From NCBI GenBank assembly GCA_002345215.1, contig DDVH01000021.1, forward strand, positions 1-42,540: 42,540 nucleotides of DNA. Reading direction: 5' to 3'. Under the pieces are notes generated by a model that was not told where the DNA came from, did not search any database, and saw only the letters and a list, made by a program, of their open reading frames with translations. Positions 25,651 to 35,205 of this stretch are shown here, piece by piece (position 1 is the first letter of the stretch; every line of letters starts with the position of its first letter). A program made the position numbers and the translations under genes. The DNA is from Anaerolineales bacterium UBA2317 (GTDB taxonomy: Bacteria > Chloroflexota > Anaerolineae > Anaerolineales > Villigracilaceae).

Positions 25651-26997
25651 ATGACAAAAAAATCAATAACAATCATTGGTGCTGGGATGGCAGGACTTTC
25701 TGCCGCGTATGAGTTGCATAAAGCAGGTTGGGATGTAACTGTGTTGGAAGCGCGAAGCCGTGTGGGCGGACGTGTGTTTTCGTTGCATGAATTTTCAGAT
25801 GGTTTGGTGGCAGAAGGTGGCGGCGAGTTTATTGACCATCGGCATAAACGTATGCTTGCGCTTGCGAAAGAATTTAATTTGACGCTTGGTAGTTTGGGAG
25901 GTTGGCACGCTGAATCGGGTGATTGGGGATTGTTTAGAAATAAGGCTGGTTTGTTAAGTGATGAAAAAATTTGGGGTGCAAACCTTGAAGATGAATATCA
26001 TAAAATGTGGGTTGAGTTATCAAAACTTGGGAAACTTGTAAATGACCCTAGCAATCCACAAACCGCGTCGAACGCAAAAGAATTAGATGCGAAAAATGTG
26101 GCGGAGTGGATTCAATCACAAAATGTTCACCCGATAGCAAAAGATTTATTTGTTTGCCACATTCGCGCCGAGTTTACTTGTGAGCCTGAAGATTTTTCTT
26201 TTTTAGATTTTGCTAGAAATGCTTCTTTGTTTTACAGTGACCCAGAAGAGGATAAGCCAAATTATAGAATCATCGGTGGAAATGATTTATTACCAAAGGC
26301 AATTGCAAATGCTTTACCCGATGTGCGCATGAATACTGTGGTTGAATCGATTAAGATTCAAGGTAACGGTGTGACTGTTAAATACAAACAAGTCGATTCT
26401 TTTCATACGCTTCGATCTGATTTTGCGATTTTGGCAGTTCCTTTAACTGTGGCACGCCTGATTGATTTCAATTCATCATTGCCAGTGGCTCATCAAAAGC
26501 TTGTAGATGAAATTTCTTATGGGGCGGTGACCAAAGTTTTGGTTGAATATCGAAAGCAATTTTGGAAAGAAATCGGCTGGAATGGGCGTTTGTATACAGA
26601 TGAACCCATTGTGATGACGTGGGGTGCGACGAATCACATTGAACATGACCATGGCATTATCACTGCTTACACGGGCGGAAAACCCGGCGCAGAATTATCT
26701 AAACTTTCGGACACAGAAAGAATCAAAACTGCTGTATCTGTGATTGAAAAAGCATTTCCCGGTTCATCAGATTTAATTGAAAATACAGCCACAGTTGCAT
26801 GGATTAATGAACCTTTTACAAGAAGTTCATATATGGCACTTTCGCCAAATCAAGTGACAGAACATTGGCAAACTTTATTCACACCAGCAGGAAGATTGTA
26901 TTTTGCAGGGGAACACGCCTCACCGATTCAAGGATATATGGAAGGGGCTGTGGAGAGTGGTCAACGAGTTGCAAAAGAAATTATTGGTAAATCGTAG
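25651..26997 (+). CDS. FAD-dependent flavin amine oxidase
   Basis: The 448-residue protein begins with the FAD dinucleotide-binding GAGMAGLSAAYELHKAG and EARSRVGGRVF, then GGEFIDHRHKRML. It ends with the second FAD-binding segment YFAGEHASPIQGYMEGAVESG, typical of monoamine-oxidase/L-amino-acid-oxidase relatives. Such enzymes oxidise amines, polyamines or amino acids to imines with release of H2O2. There is no signal peptide, so it is cytoplasmic. It is divergent from the rml operon with 205 bp between and no strong Shine-Dalgarno sequence. Its TAG stop lies inside a 53-bp intergenic repeat. The amino acid exporter genes downstream may be functionally linked. Confidence 0.9.
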   Translation: MTKKSITIIGAGMAGLSAAYELHKAGWDVTVLEARSRVGGRVFSLHEFSDGLVAEGGGEFIDHRHKRMLALAKEFNLTLGSLGGWHAESGDWGLFRNKAGLLSDEKIWGANLEDEYHKMWVELSKLGKLVNDPSNPQTASNAKELDAKNVAEWIQSQNVHPIAKDLFVCHIRAEFTCEPEDFSFLDFARNASLFYSDPEEDKPNYRIIGGNDLLPKAIANALPDVRMNTVVESIKIQGNGVTVKYKQVDSFHTLRSDFAILAVPLTVARLIDFNSSLPVAHQKLVDEISYGAVTKVLVEYRKQFWKEIGWNGRLYTDEPIVMTWGATNHIEHDHGIITAYTGGKPGAELSKLSDTERIKTAVSVIEKAFPGSSDLIENTATVAWINEPFTRSSYMALSPNQVTEHWQTLFTPAGRLYFAGEHASPIQGYMEGAVESGQRVAKEIIGKS

Positions 26998-27046
26998 GGG
27001 CAGGGTTTCCCTGCCCAATTAAAGGGCGAGATAACCTCGCCTCTAC
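26994..27046. repeat. Short TAGGGGC-ended intergenic element with two internal hairpins
   Basis: The element runs from GTAGGGG to CCTCTAC, imperfect terminal inverted repeats. Inside are a perfect hairpin GGGCAGGG-TTT-CCCTGCCC and a second GGCGAG-ATAAC-CTCGCC. Its left end provides the stop codon of the amine oxidase. Related ends occur at 29319, 37909-37934, 38579-38588 and 41479-41540. Confidence 0.6.
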
Positions 27047-27065
27047 AAATCATCACGGAGAATCA

Positions 27066-27770
27066 ATGACAGAATCAAGAAAAGCATTTTGGGATGGCAT
27101 CAAAGCAGAAATCCCATTGCTAGTCGGCGTGTTTCCATTTGGCATGATTTATGGCGCATTGGCAATGAATGCAGGCTTATCTGCTTTTGCATCACAAATG
27201 ATGTCATCTATTGTGTTTGCAGGGTCGGCACAATTTATTACAACGCAATTAGTCAGCGAAGCCACGCCAGGCTTAGTAATTATCTTAACCATTGCGGTTG
27301 TAAATTTACGTCACATGTTATACAGTGCTTCACTTGCACCATACCTAAAACATTTATCAACAAAGTGGAAAGCATTGTTATCTTACTTATTAACAGATGA
27401 AGCCTATGCGCCAAGTATTATCCAATATGAAAAAGAAGGCGTGAAACCACATAGTCATTGTTTTTTGTTGGGAGCAGGTTTAGCATTATGGACAAATTGG
27501 CAAATCAGCACGGCGTTAGGAATTTTTCTCGGAGCCAGAATCCCAGATAACTTACAACTTGACTTTGCATTGCCATTAACGTTCATTGCTATGGTTGTAC
27601 CTGTATTAAGAAAAACACCGATGATAGTAGCCGCGTTAAGCGCAGGAATTACAGCATTATTAGCATTTAACCTGCCATTCAGATTAGGATTAATCCTCGC
27701 CGCATTGGTCGGAATTATCGTCGGTACTTTATTAGAAAAATCAAATCCCCAAAGAGAGACACATGAATAA
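27066..27770 (+). CDS. azlC: AzlC-family branched-chain amino acid exporter, large subunit
   Basis: The 234-residue membrane protein has the N-terminal AEIPLLVGVFPFGMIYGALA, the conserved FAGSAQFITTQL near residue 57 and VVNLRHMLYSASLAPYL near 79, hallmarks of AzlC/LIV-E. With AzlD it exports branched-chain amino acids or analogues. ACGGAGA precedes the ATG at suitable distance. It overlaps the next gene by 8 bp. The motifs I checked are intact and the length is normal. Confidence 0.93.
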   Translation: MTESRKAFWDGIKAEIPLLVGVFPFGMIYGALAMNAGLSAFASQMMSSIVFAGSAQFITTQLVSEATPGLVIILTIAVVNLRHMLYSASLAPYLKHLSTKWKALLSYLLTDEAYAPSIIQYEKEGVKPHSHCFLLGAGLALWTNWQISTALGIFLGARIPDNLQLDFALPLTFIAMVVPVLRKTPMIVAALSAGITALLAFNLPFRLGLILAALVGIIVGTLLEKSNPQRETHE

Positions 27771-28086
27771 TATTTGGCTTGTTATGTTAATTGGTGGTCT
27801 CATCACATTTGGGATGAGATTTTCACTGATTTATTTATTCGGAAAATTTGAAATTCCAGAAACACTTAAAAAAGCATTGCACTACGTCCCACCTGCTGTT
27901 TTATCTGCCATTATCTTTCCCGAATTATTCATTCAAGATGGTGAATTAAATTTTCAATTCACAAACTTTCGCTTGCTGGCAGGCATCTTCGCCATCATCA
28001 CTGCTTGGTTTACAAGAAATATAATGATAACCATTCTCGTCGGTATGGCGGCTTTATTTATTTTGAATGCTTTAGGTGTAAATTAA
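27763..28086 (+). CDS. azlD: AzlD-family small subunit of the amino acid exporter
   Basis: The 107-residue protein has about four hydrophobic segments and the family motifs GLITFGMRFSLIYLFGKFEIP and LHYVPPAVLSAIIFPELF. It pairs with AzlC, with which it overlaps by 8 bp. Its last 15 bp overlap convergently with the GGDEF gene on the other strand, so the two transcripts are antisense at their 3' ends. Confidence 0.92.
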   Translation: MNNIWLVMLIGGLITFGMRFSLIYLFGKFEIPETLKKALHYVPPAVLSAIIFPELFIQDGELNFQFTNFRLLAGIFAIITAWFTRNIMITILVGMAALFILNALGVN

Positions 28087-28980
28087 AAATACCTGATTGC
28101 CCCCCGCCTCTTTCGCACGAGACATGGCTTGGCGCGCTTGTTGAATAATTGGTTCCATTTCAGTAGATGTAGTAATGCGGCTCAAAGATGAAATTCCCGC
28201 GCTCACTTTTACATTCACGGTCAACGGCGCATCTTTCTTGACCTCAATTCTGGTACCGCGAACCCCAGCAATGATTCGTTCTGATATTTTTTCCGCGTCC
28301 GCGCCAATCACGCCGGGTAATGCCAACACAAACTCATCCCCAGACCATCTGCCAATACAATCATACGGGCGGCTTTTTTCTCGAATCACTTGAGAGACAA
28401 CTTTCAAAACTGCATCGCCAATTTCACTGCCATGGCTATCATTAATCGCTTTGAAGTTATCAATATCTAAGGCGATTAAGCTCAACGGCATGGAAGCACG
28501 CCTTGAACGCTCTAACTCTCCAGTAGATTGGCGTAAAAATGCGGCGCGATTGATAAAGCCGGTTAAATCGTCAAATACTGCACGATTCTCTAACTGCTCC
28601 CGCGCTTCACTCAGGCTAGACGTTAAAGAAATGATGCGTTCGGCTATCATCACGCGATTCTTTAAGTCAGCAGGTTTGAGCGGGCTTGGAATCGTGTCGT
28701 CAATTTGATTGAGTGGAATTCCTACTTCACTTTTTGGGGTAATCAAAAGAATGTAAATGGATTGTGCTAATGTGGAGGTGCGCACACGCGAAATAAAGTT
28801 TGATGTTTTCACGTCGCTGGTTTCCCAACTCGCGATAACGAAGCGCGCTTCACCTGATTGAATATATTCCCATGCTTGTTCGCCGTTCGGCACTGGAATT
28901 AAGATATGCTTTTTGCCGCCCAAGGTTTGTTGAATGACTGCCCATTCTTTGGGGTCGTTTTCCATCACCAAGATATTCAT
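28072..28980 (-). CDS. GGDEF protein with a degenerate receiver domain
   Basis: Residues 1-~112 of this 302-residue protein have a receiver-like fold (NILVMENDP, LKPADLKNRV), but the phosphoacceptor position reads ARFVIASWE, with no Asp. It probably cannot be phosphorylated in the normal way. A helical linker leads to a diguanylate cyclase domain (DDLTGFINR near 137, LDIDNFKAINDSHG near 171). The active-site motif is SGDEF at 213-217, a variant usually still active. The inhibitory-site motif RPYD (RxxD) lies at 204-207, exactly five residues upstream. It therefore probably makes c-di-GMP under product inhibition. An HD-GYP phosphodiesterase is encoded 8 kb away. Confidence 0.9.
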   Translation of the reverse strand: MNILVMENDPKEWAVIQQTLGGKKHILIPVPNGEQAWEYIQSGEARFVIASWETSDVKTSNFISRVRTSTLAQSIYILLITPKSEVGIPLNQIDDTIPSPLKPADLKNRVMIAERIISLTSSLSEAREQLENRAVFDDLTGFINRAAFLRQSTGELERSRRASMPLSLIALDIDNFKAINDSHGSEIGDAVLKVVSQVIREKSRPYDCIGRWSGDEFVLALPGVIGADAEKISERIIAGVRGTRIEVKKDAPLTVNVKVSAGISSLSRITTSTEMEPIIQQARQAMSRAKEAGGNQVFLIYT

Positions 28981-29085
28981 TTGCCTATTATAGCAGGGTG
29001 TGTAGCAGATTGTTTGTTAAATTTTTCTTGAATTGTTTTTGTTATGAATTTTGCATCATTTCAATTGTTCAAATGGGTATTTTTG

Positions 29086-29114
29086 TTGACAATTGCCCCC
29101 TCTCATAGTAACAT
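29086..29114 (+). promoter_or_regulatory. Promoter of the tRNA gene
   Basis: TTGACA (29086-29091, perfect -35) and TAACAT (29109-29114) are 17 bp apart, and the tRNA begins 18 bp after the -10 element. Confidence 0.6.
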
Positions 29115-29132
29115 TTGCCCCGCTTTGACCAC

Positions 29133-29204
29133 GCCGAGGTAGCTCAGTGGCAGAGCAGGGGACTCATAAGCCCTTGGTCGGGAGTTCAAATCTCCCCCTC
29201 GGCA
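29133..29204 (+). tRNA. tRNA-Met (anticodon CAT)
   Basis: The acceptor arms GCCGAGG and CCTCGGC pair over 7 bp and are followed by discriminator A; CCA is not encoded. The D-stem GCTC/GAGC and the T-stem GGGAG/CTCCC around TTCAAAT are perfect. The anticodon loop is CTCATAA. G1-C72 pairing argues for the elongator rather than the initiator; tRNA-Ile2 with modified CAT is an alternative. The base of the anticodon loop has an A.G mismatch at the 31:39 position, which is unusual. Confidence 0.92.
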
Positions 29205-29207
29205 CTC

Positions 29208-29232
29208 AAGACCACTGTATGGTGGTCTTTTT
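29208..29232 (+). terminator. Terminator of the tRNA gene
   Basis: An 8-bp stem AAGACCAC/GTGGTCTT with loop TGTATG is followed by a T-run, immediately downstream of the tRNA. Confidence 0.75.
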
Positions 29233-29259
29233 ATTTGCTCGGGATTTCGCAATGCTCAA

Positions 29260-29308
29260 CAAATCTCCTCTCAGCACCCAAGACCATTGCATGGTGGTCT
29301 TTTTATTT
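29260..29308 (+). repeat. Partial second copy of the tRNA 3' end plus terminator
   Basis: The segment from CAAATCTCC through AGCACCCAAGACCA and TGGTGGTCTTTTTATT repeats 29187-29236 with a few changes. It therefore contains the T-loop end, a degenerate acceptor 3' strand and a second stem-loop (AAGACCA/TGGTCTT) with T-run. There is no 5' half, so it is not a functional tRNA. Confidence 0.6.
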
Positions 29309-29381
29309 TAAAATTTAGGTAGGGGTTTCCCTTATTCTTTTTTTTACCTTAGTGTGTGAAAATGATTGCCAGAGAAAAAGT

Positions 29382-32300
29382 ATGGCTGTACGAAAAGCAA
29401 AACCACCTGCCGTTGCTCCAACCCAACCAGATTTAGAAACTCATTTTCAGAGCAACGAAATATTTAAGAACGCCTTTGAATATTCGGCGATTGGTATGGC
29501 TTTGGTTTCTTTAGAAGGCAAATGGCTAAAAGTAAACAAAAAAATTTGTGAAATTGTGGGGTATTCAGAAGATGAATTAATGAACCTCACCTTTCAAGAT
29601 ATTACACATCCTGATGATTTAGATTTAGACTTAAGCAACGTGCAACAAATGATTGAGGGGAAAATTGAAAACTACAACATGGAAAAAAGATATTTCCATA
29701 AAAATGGAGATAGTGTTTGGGTTTTACTTTCGGTTTCCATCGCAAGAGATGAAAACAAAAAGCCTTTATTTTTCATTTCCCAAATTGAAGATATTAACAA
29801 ACAAAAACTGGCGAGGCAAGCCTTAGAAGAAAGCGAATTTTTATATCGTGATTTAGTAGAAAACACACAGGCTTTAATCTGCACGCATGATATGCAAGGC
29901 AACCTGCTTTCGGTGAACGATGCCGCTGTCAAATTGACAGGTTATCCACGTGAAGTTTTACTAAAAACAAACTTGAGAAATGCCCTAACCCCAGAAAGCA
30001 AAAAAAACTTTGACATCTACCTTGAAAATATTAAGAAAAAAGGTAGCGCACATGGCGAGATGCACGTCATCATTGCGAATGGCGAAACCCGCATTTGGGA
30101 ATACAACAACACCCTCAGAAGCGATGGATTAAAAGAACCCATTGTGCGTGGTATGGCGCGTGACGTCACAGAACAAAAACAGGCAAGCAATGCATTACAA
30201 GCCAGTGAAAATCGTTATCGTAGTTTTTTTGACAATTCCCCCATTCCACTTTGGGAAGAAGACCTTTCAGAAGCCAAGAAAAAAATAGATGAACTCAAAT
30301 TACAAGGCGTGACAGATTTTCGCACTTACTTCGCTTCACATCCAGACGTGGTAGCAGGTCTCGCTTCGTCTATCAGAATCTTAGACGTAAACCAAGCCAC
30401 CCTAACGATGTATGGTGCAAAAAGCAAAGAAGAATTATTTAATGATTTAGAAACCAGAAGTGAAGGTGAAATAGAAAATAACCCTGAAGATTTTCTTGCC
30501 ATTGCAGAAGGGAAACTAGAAAATCATTGGGATGGAGCAGATAAAACCCTAAGTGGTGAGCCGCTTGAAATCAGCCTAAATTGGTCTGTGGTGCCAGGGC
30601 ATGAGCATGATTATTCCAAAGTCATCGTCACCACGTTAGACATCACCGAACGGAAACGATCTGAACAGGCATTGCGCGAGTCCGAGTTATTTGCAAATTT
30701 AACACTAGATGCTCTTTCAGCACATATTGCCGTACTTGATAAAAACGGAATAATCATCGCGGTCAATCAGGCATGGCGAAAGTTTGCCGAGTCTAATCCT
30801 CCAATCAAAGCAAATATATTTGAAGGAGCAAATTATCTTGCAGTGTGTGACTCAGCAAAAGGTGTTGGCTCTGAAGGCGCAAAAGAAATGGCGGCTGGCA
30901 TTCGTGCTGTGATACATGGCAAAGAAAAGGAATTTTTATTTGAGTATCCTTGTCATGCCCCACATGAAAAACGTTGGTTCAATTTAAGTGTTACGGGGTT
31001 TGGAGAAGGAGAAAATCGTCGAATTGTTGTAGCACACGAAAATATAACCGAGCGAATTCGCGCACGACAAGAATTGCAAAAAAGTGAAGCAAGATATAAA
31101 AGCATCGTGGAAGATACACCTTTAATGATGTGTCGCTTCCTAGCAGACCGTACGTTGACATTCATCAACAAATTTTATTGCCAATACTTCAACAAAAGTT
31201 ATGATGAACTTTTAGGAAGCAATTTATTTGATTTAATTCCACAAGAAGAGCAAGAGGTTATAAAGCAAAAATACCTCGCGCTTTCTCAGGAAAACTCTTT
31301 TGTTACATACGAATATAAAACCATTGACTCAACAGGTAAAGTTAATTGGCAAAGGTGGACCGACCGAGCTTTATTTAATGAAAAAGGTGAAATTCTCGAA
31401 TATCAATCTGTTGGTGAAGATATTACCGAGCAAAAGATAGCCGAAGAAAAACTTCGCAAAAGCGAAGAAAGATATGCTCTAGCAAACCGTGCTACTTTTA
31501 ATGTCATTTGGGATTGGGATCTGCAAACTGACGCGGTCTGGTGGAATGAAACTTTTTTCTCACTGTTTGGATATAAATTTGAGGAAATTAAGCCCAACTC
31601 AGAGTCTTGGTTAGGTAATATTCACCCTGAGGATGTTGAACATGTTGAAACGAGTATTCAAAAAGCTTTAAATTCAGATGCGCATTTCTGGGTCGGTACA
31701 TACCGCTTTCGTCGGGCAGATAATACTTATACAATTGTAGAAGACCGTGGATATATTAGTCGAGATGAAATAGGCAAGCCAGTAAAAATGATTGGCGCAA
31801 TGCAAGATATTACCGAGAGAATACAAGCCAGTGAAATTAAGGAAGAAAGTGAAAAAAGATATCGTAGCCTCTTTGAAGATTCGCCTATTTCGTTATGGGA
31901 AGAGGATTTCTCTGGCGTAAAACAAAAGATTGACGAGTTGAAACAGGCTGGCGTTAGAGATTTTGAAGCGTATTTTTCAGAACACCCTGAAATTGTTTTG
32001 GAATGTGCGTCTTTGGTAAAAATTCTAAATGTCAATAAAGCATCTGTAGAGTTATTTAATGCGAAAAGCAAAGATGAGTTAAGTACTAATATGCTTCGCT
32101 TATTGCGAGCAAATGAAATTACGCAACAATTTAAAAACGAGTTGATTCACATTGCCAATGGGCATACCCATTTTGAGCAGGAGATGCCGGATAGCAAGTT
32201 AACTGGCGAGCCATTGGTAATTTCTATAGCATGGTCTGTGATGCCGGGGCATGAAGAAGATTTATCACGTGTGATTGTTTCGATTGTAGATATTACAGAA

Positions 32301-35201
32301 CGTAAACATGCCGAAGAAGAACGGCGTGTGTTAATTGAAGAATTGGGCGAGCGGGTGAAGGAATTAACTTTCTTGCATAACATCTCGCGCATTTTTATGG
32401 ATGATACACGCTCTGAATTTGAAGTTTTGCAAGCCGTTGCTGATGCCATGCCAGCTGCTTGGCAATACCCTGAAGTTGCCGCCGCGCGCGTTGGCTATAA
32501 CGGTTATCAATTTACTTCCCCTAATTTTAGAGAAACCGATTGGATGCTAAGCGAATTTTTTGAATTGCCAAATGGTTTATTAGGCGTGGCACAAATAGCT
32601 TATTTAGAGGAAAAACCACTATCTGATGAAGGACCCTTTTTATCGGAAGAACGCCAAGTATTAAACGCAACTGCTGAAAAGTTAAAAACATACATCAAAG
32701 GCATTTTGGCAGACCAAGCCATTCAACGTCAGTTAAATGAATTAGAAACGTTGTATGAAAGCGGTTTGGCAATTAGTCAACTGTTAACGCCAAAAGGGAT
32801 TGCTCAAAAAGTAATTGATGTATTAGAACGCAAAATGAATTGGCATCATATTGCCATTCGAGAATATGATTCAGAGTCGAACCGTGTGAAATTGATTGGG
32901 TTTAATAAACCAGATATAAGTGCGAATGAGGCAGAGGAATATATCCAAAAAATGAACAGCCTCATTTCAGATCCCACACAAGGGTTAAGCGGGTGGGTTA
33001 CTTTGCATGGAAAGTCTATTCGTGTGGCAAATGTAAATGTAGATGATAGATTTGTAAGAACATTCCCAGATATTAATTCTGGAATGTATATACCGCTCAA
33101 AATTGGTGAGCGTGTGATTGGTTCTATTTCTGTTGAAAGTGAAATAGAAGATGCCTTCACAGAACATGATAAACGTTTGTTAGAAACATTAGCAGGGCAA
33201 GCCGCCATTGCAATTGAAAATGCAAATTTGTTTAATGATTTAGAAAAGCGTGTACAAGAACGCACGATGCAAATTGAAGCCACCAAACGCCGTTTGGAAT
33301 TAGCCACTCATGCCGGGCAGATTGGCGTGTGGGAATATAAACCCAGAGAAAATTCTGTTGTTTGGGATGAACGCATGCACATGATTCATCACTTGCCAGT
33401 CGGTGCTTTTGATGGCAAACCAGAAACATGGGCAAAGTATATTCATCCAGAAGACCTTGCAAAATCTCAAATACATTCTCAATTGGCATTTACAGAAAAT
33501 TTATTGTTGAACAATGAACATCGGATTATTTTGCAAGATGGAAATATTCGTTATATAGCCACGAGTGCAGTGACTGTGTTTGGAGAAGATAACACCCCAG
33601 ACCGCATTATTGGGATTTGTAGAGATGTAACCGAACGAAAGCAGATTGAGAAAAATTTAGAAGAAAGTGAATCGTATGCTCGCCTCTTGTTTGACGCCGC
33701 GCCTGACCCTGTTTTCGTCATGGAATCTGACGGGATGATGGTGGACGTCAATAAGTTTTTTGAAATACAACATCAAATTAACCGCGAAAGTTTGCGAGGA
33801 AAAAACATTTCGGCGTTGAGTCTTTTCCCACCAGATGAACTTCGTAAAGCAAATGAATATCTTACGGAAGTGGTGACAGGAAAAAGTATTCCACCAGTTG
33901 AGTTGAAATTTTATGCACCCGATGATGAGTTACATACACTTGAGTTACATTCATATCCCATTGAAGTGCAAGGACGCACGCTTGTGCTCAGCACCAGCCG
34001 AGACATTACCACACACAAAAAGTTTGAAGAAGCACTCAAACTTGCCAATGCCGAAATGGAAAATGCACTAAAGGTCAAAGATGAATTTCTTGCCAACATG
34101 AGCCATGAATTACGCACGCCATTAAATGCAATTTTAGGCATTTCAGAAAGCCTTGAAGAGCAAATGATTGGCGCATTAAATGAAAAACAACAAAAATACG
34201 TTGGCATTATCAAAGAAAGTGGCAAACATTTATTAGATTTAATCAATGACATTTTAGATATATCTAAAATCGAAGCAGGGCGCATGGAATTAACCTTCCA
34301 GCCAATCGGGGTGGAAAAGTTATGTCAAGCCAGCTTACGCATGATTAAAGAATTGGCACAGAAAAAGAAAATTCAAGTTTCATTCAAAGTACATGGTGAA
34401 GTAGCCACTATCATGGGCGATGAGCGTCGTTTGAAACAAGTGTTAGTCAATTTGTTGAGTAATGCAGTTAAATTTACAGAAGAAAACAATAAGATTGGTT
34501 TAGAAGTAAGAGGATACCCACAAAGAAATGAAGTCACATTTTCGGTGTGGGATACCGGCATAGGCATTGAAGAAGAAGATTTGAAATATTTATTCAAGTC
34601 ATTTGTGCAACTTGATGCTGGCTTAGCACGCGAATTTCAAGGCACAGGCTTAGGCTTGGCTTTGGTAGCACAAATGGTACGTTTACATGGTGGGTCGGTG
34701 AGTGTAAAAAGTAAAGTAGGCAAAGGCAGTATGTTTACCATCACCTTACCGTGGGAAGCAGAAGAACAAAATGCTCCCGCCAAAGTCACTGGTGAACTTG
34801 TGCTACCAAATCAAAAGTCAGATGCGAAGCGCAAAGGCACAATTCTGTTGGTTGAAGATACAGACATCATTGTTTCGTTGGTCAAAGATTATCTAACATA
34901 TAAAGGCTATGAAGTTATCGTGGCATACAATGGCAGAGAAGGAATTTACTTTGCCAAAGATAAACGACCTGATTTGATTCTGATGGATGTGATGATGCCC
35001 ATTATGAACGGTATTGATGCCACCATAGAAATACGCAAGGATAAAAATTTGAGCCGCATTCCTATTATCGCCCTCACCGCTTTAGCCATGCCCGGTGACC
35101 GTGAACGTTGTTTGCAAGCCGGTATGACCGATTACATGAGTAAGCCAGTTCAATTAAATGAACTGATAGAAATTATTGAGAAATATGTAACACAGGATTA
35201 G
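29382..35201 (+). CDS. Giant soluble multi-PAS/GAF hybrid sensor histidine kinase
   Basis: The product has 1939 residues from the ATG at 29382; a GTG 30 bp upstream is an alternative. In order there are nine PAS or PAS-like units, the first seven filling residues ~27-977. Two of these (~275-423 and ~827-977) are a matching pair with an extra LWEEDFS...KIDELK...HPE segment. GAF-like units span ~990-1290, and two more PAS units ~1303-1547. HisKA has FLANMSHELRTPLN with His1575. HATPase has NLLSNAVKF, DTGIGIEEED and GTGLGLALV, and a C-terminal receiver has Asp1869 (LMDVMMP). There is no membrane segment or signal peptide, so it senses intracellular cues such as redox, gases or ligands. It starts a four-gene signalling operon; the gap to the next gene is 4 bp. 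Confidence 0.95.
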   Translation: MAVRKAKPPAVAPTQPDLETHFQSNEIFKNAFEYSAIGMALVSLEGKWLKVNKKICEIVGYSEDELMNLTFQDITHPDDLDLDLSNVQQMIEGKIENYNMEKRYFHKNGDSVWVLLSVSIARDENKKPLFFISQIEDINKQKLARQALEESEFLYRDLVENTQALICTHDMQGNLLSVNDAAVKLTGYPREVLLKTNLRNALTPESKKNFDIYLENIKKKGSAHGEMHVIIANGETRIWEYNNTLRSDGLKEPIVRGMARDVTEQKQASNALQASENRYRSFFDNSPIPLWEEDLSEAKKKIDELKLQGVTDFRTYFASHPDVVAGLASSIRILDVNQATLTMYGAKSKEELFNDLETRSEGEIENNPEDFLAIAEGKLENHWDGADKTLSGEPLEISLNWSVVPGHEHDYSKVIVTTLDITERKRSEQALRESELFANLTLDALSAHIAVLDKNGIIIAVNQAWRKFAESNPPIKANIFEGANYLAVCDSAKGVGSEGAKEMAAGIRAVIHGKEKEFLFEYPCHAPHEKRWFNLSVTGFGEGENRRIVVAHENITERIRARQELQKSEARYKSIVEDTPLMMCRFLADRTLTFINKFYCQYFNKSYDELLGSNLFDLIPQEEQEVIKQKYLALSQENSFVTYEYKTIDSTGKVNWQRWTDRALFNEKGEILEYQSVGEDITEQKIAEEKLRKSEERYALANRATFNVIWDWDLQTDAVWWNETFFSLFGYKFEEIKPNSESWLGNIHPEDVEHVETSIQKALNSDAHFWVGTYRFRRADNTYTIVEDRGYISRDEIGKPVKMIGAMQDITERIQASEIKEESEKRYRSLFEDSPISLWEEDFSGVKQKIDELKQAGVRDFEAYFSEHPEIVLECASLVKILNVNKASVELFNAKSKDELSTNMLRLLRANEITQQFKNELIHIANGHTHFEQEMPDSKLTGEPLVISIAWSVMPGHEEDLSRVIVSIVDITERKHAEEERRVLIEELGERVKELTFLHNISRIFMDDTRSEFEVLQAVADAMPAAWQYPEVAAARVGYNGYQFTSPNFRETDWMLSEFFELPNGLLGVAQIAYLEEKPLSDEGPFLSEERQVLNATAEKLKTYIKGILADQAIQRQLNELETLYESGLAISQLLTPKGIAQKVIDVLERKMNWHHIAIREYDSESNRVKLIGFNKPDISANEAEEYIQKMNSLISDPTQGLSGWVTLHGKSIRVANVNVDDRFVRTFPDINSGMYIPLKIGERVIGSISVESEIEDAFTEHDKRLLETLAGQAAIAIENANLFNDLEKRVQERTMQIEATKRRLELATHAGQIGVWEYKPRENSVVWDERMHMIHHLPVGAFDGKPETWAKYIHPEDLAKSQIHSQLAFTENLLLNNEHRIILQDGNIRYIATSAVTVFGEDNTPDRIIGICRDVTERKQIEKNLEESESYARLLFDAAPDPVFVMESDGMMVDVNKFFEIQHQINRESLRGKNISALSLFPPDELRKANEYLTEVVTGKSIPPVELKFYAPDDELHTLELHSYPIEVQGRTLVLSTSRDITTHKKFEEALKLANAEMENALKVKDEFLANMSHELRTPLNAILGISESLEEQMIGALNEKQQKYVGIIKESGKHLLDLINDILDISKIEAGRMELTFQPIGVEKLCQASLRMIKELAQKKKIQVSFKVHGEVATIMGDERRLKQVLVNLLSNAVKFTEENNKIGLEVRGYPQRNEVTFSVWDTGIGIEEEDLKYLFKSFVQLDAGLAREFQGTGLGLALVAQMVRLHGGSVSVKSKVGKGSMFTITLPWEAEEQNAPAKVTGELVLPNQKSDAKRKGTILLVEDTDIIVSLVKDYLTYKGYEVIVAYNGREGIYFAKDKRPDLILMDVMMPIMNGIDATIEIRKDKNLSRIPIIALTALAMPGDRERCLQAGMTDYMSKPVQLNELIEIIEKYVTQD

Positions 35202-35205
35202 AACA

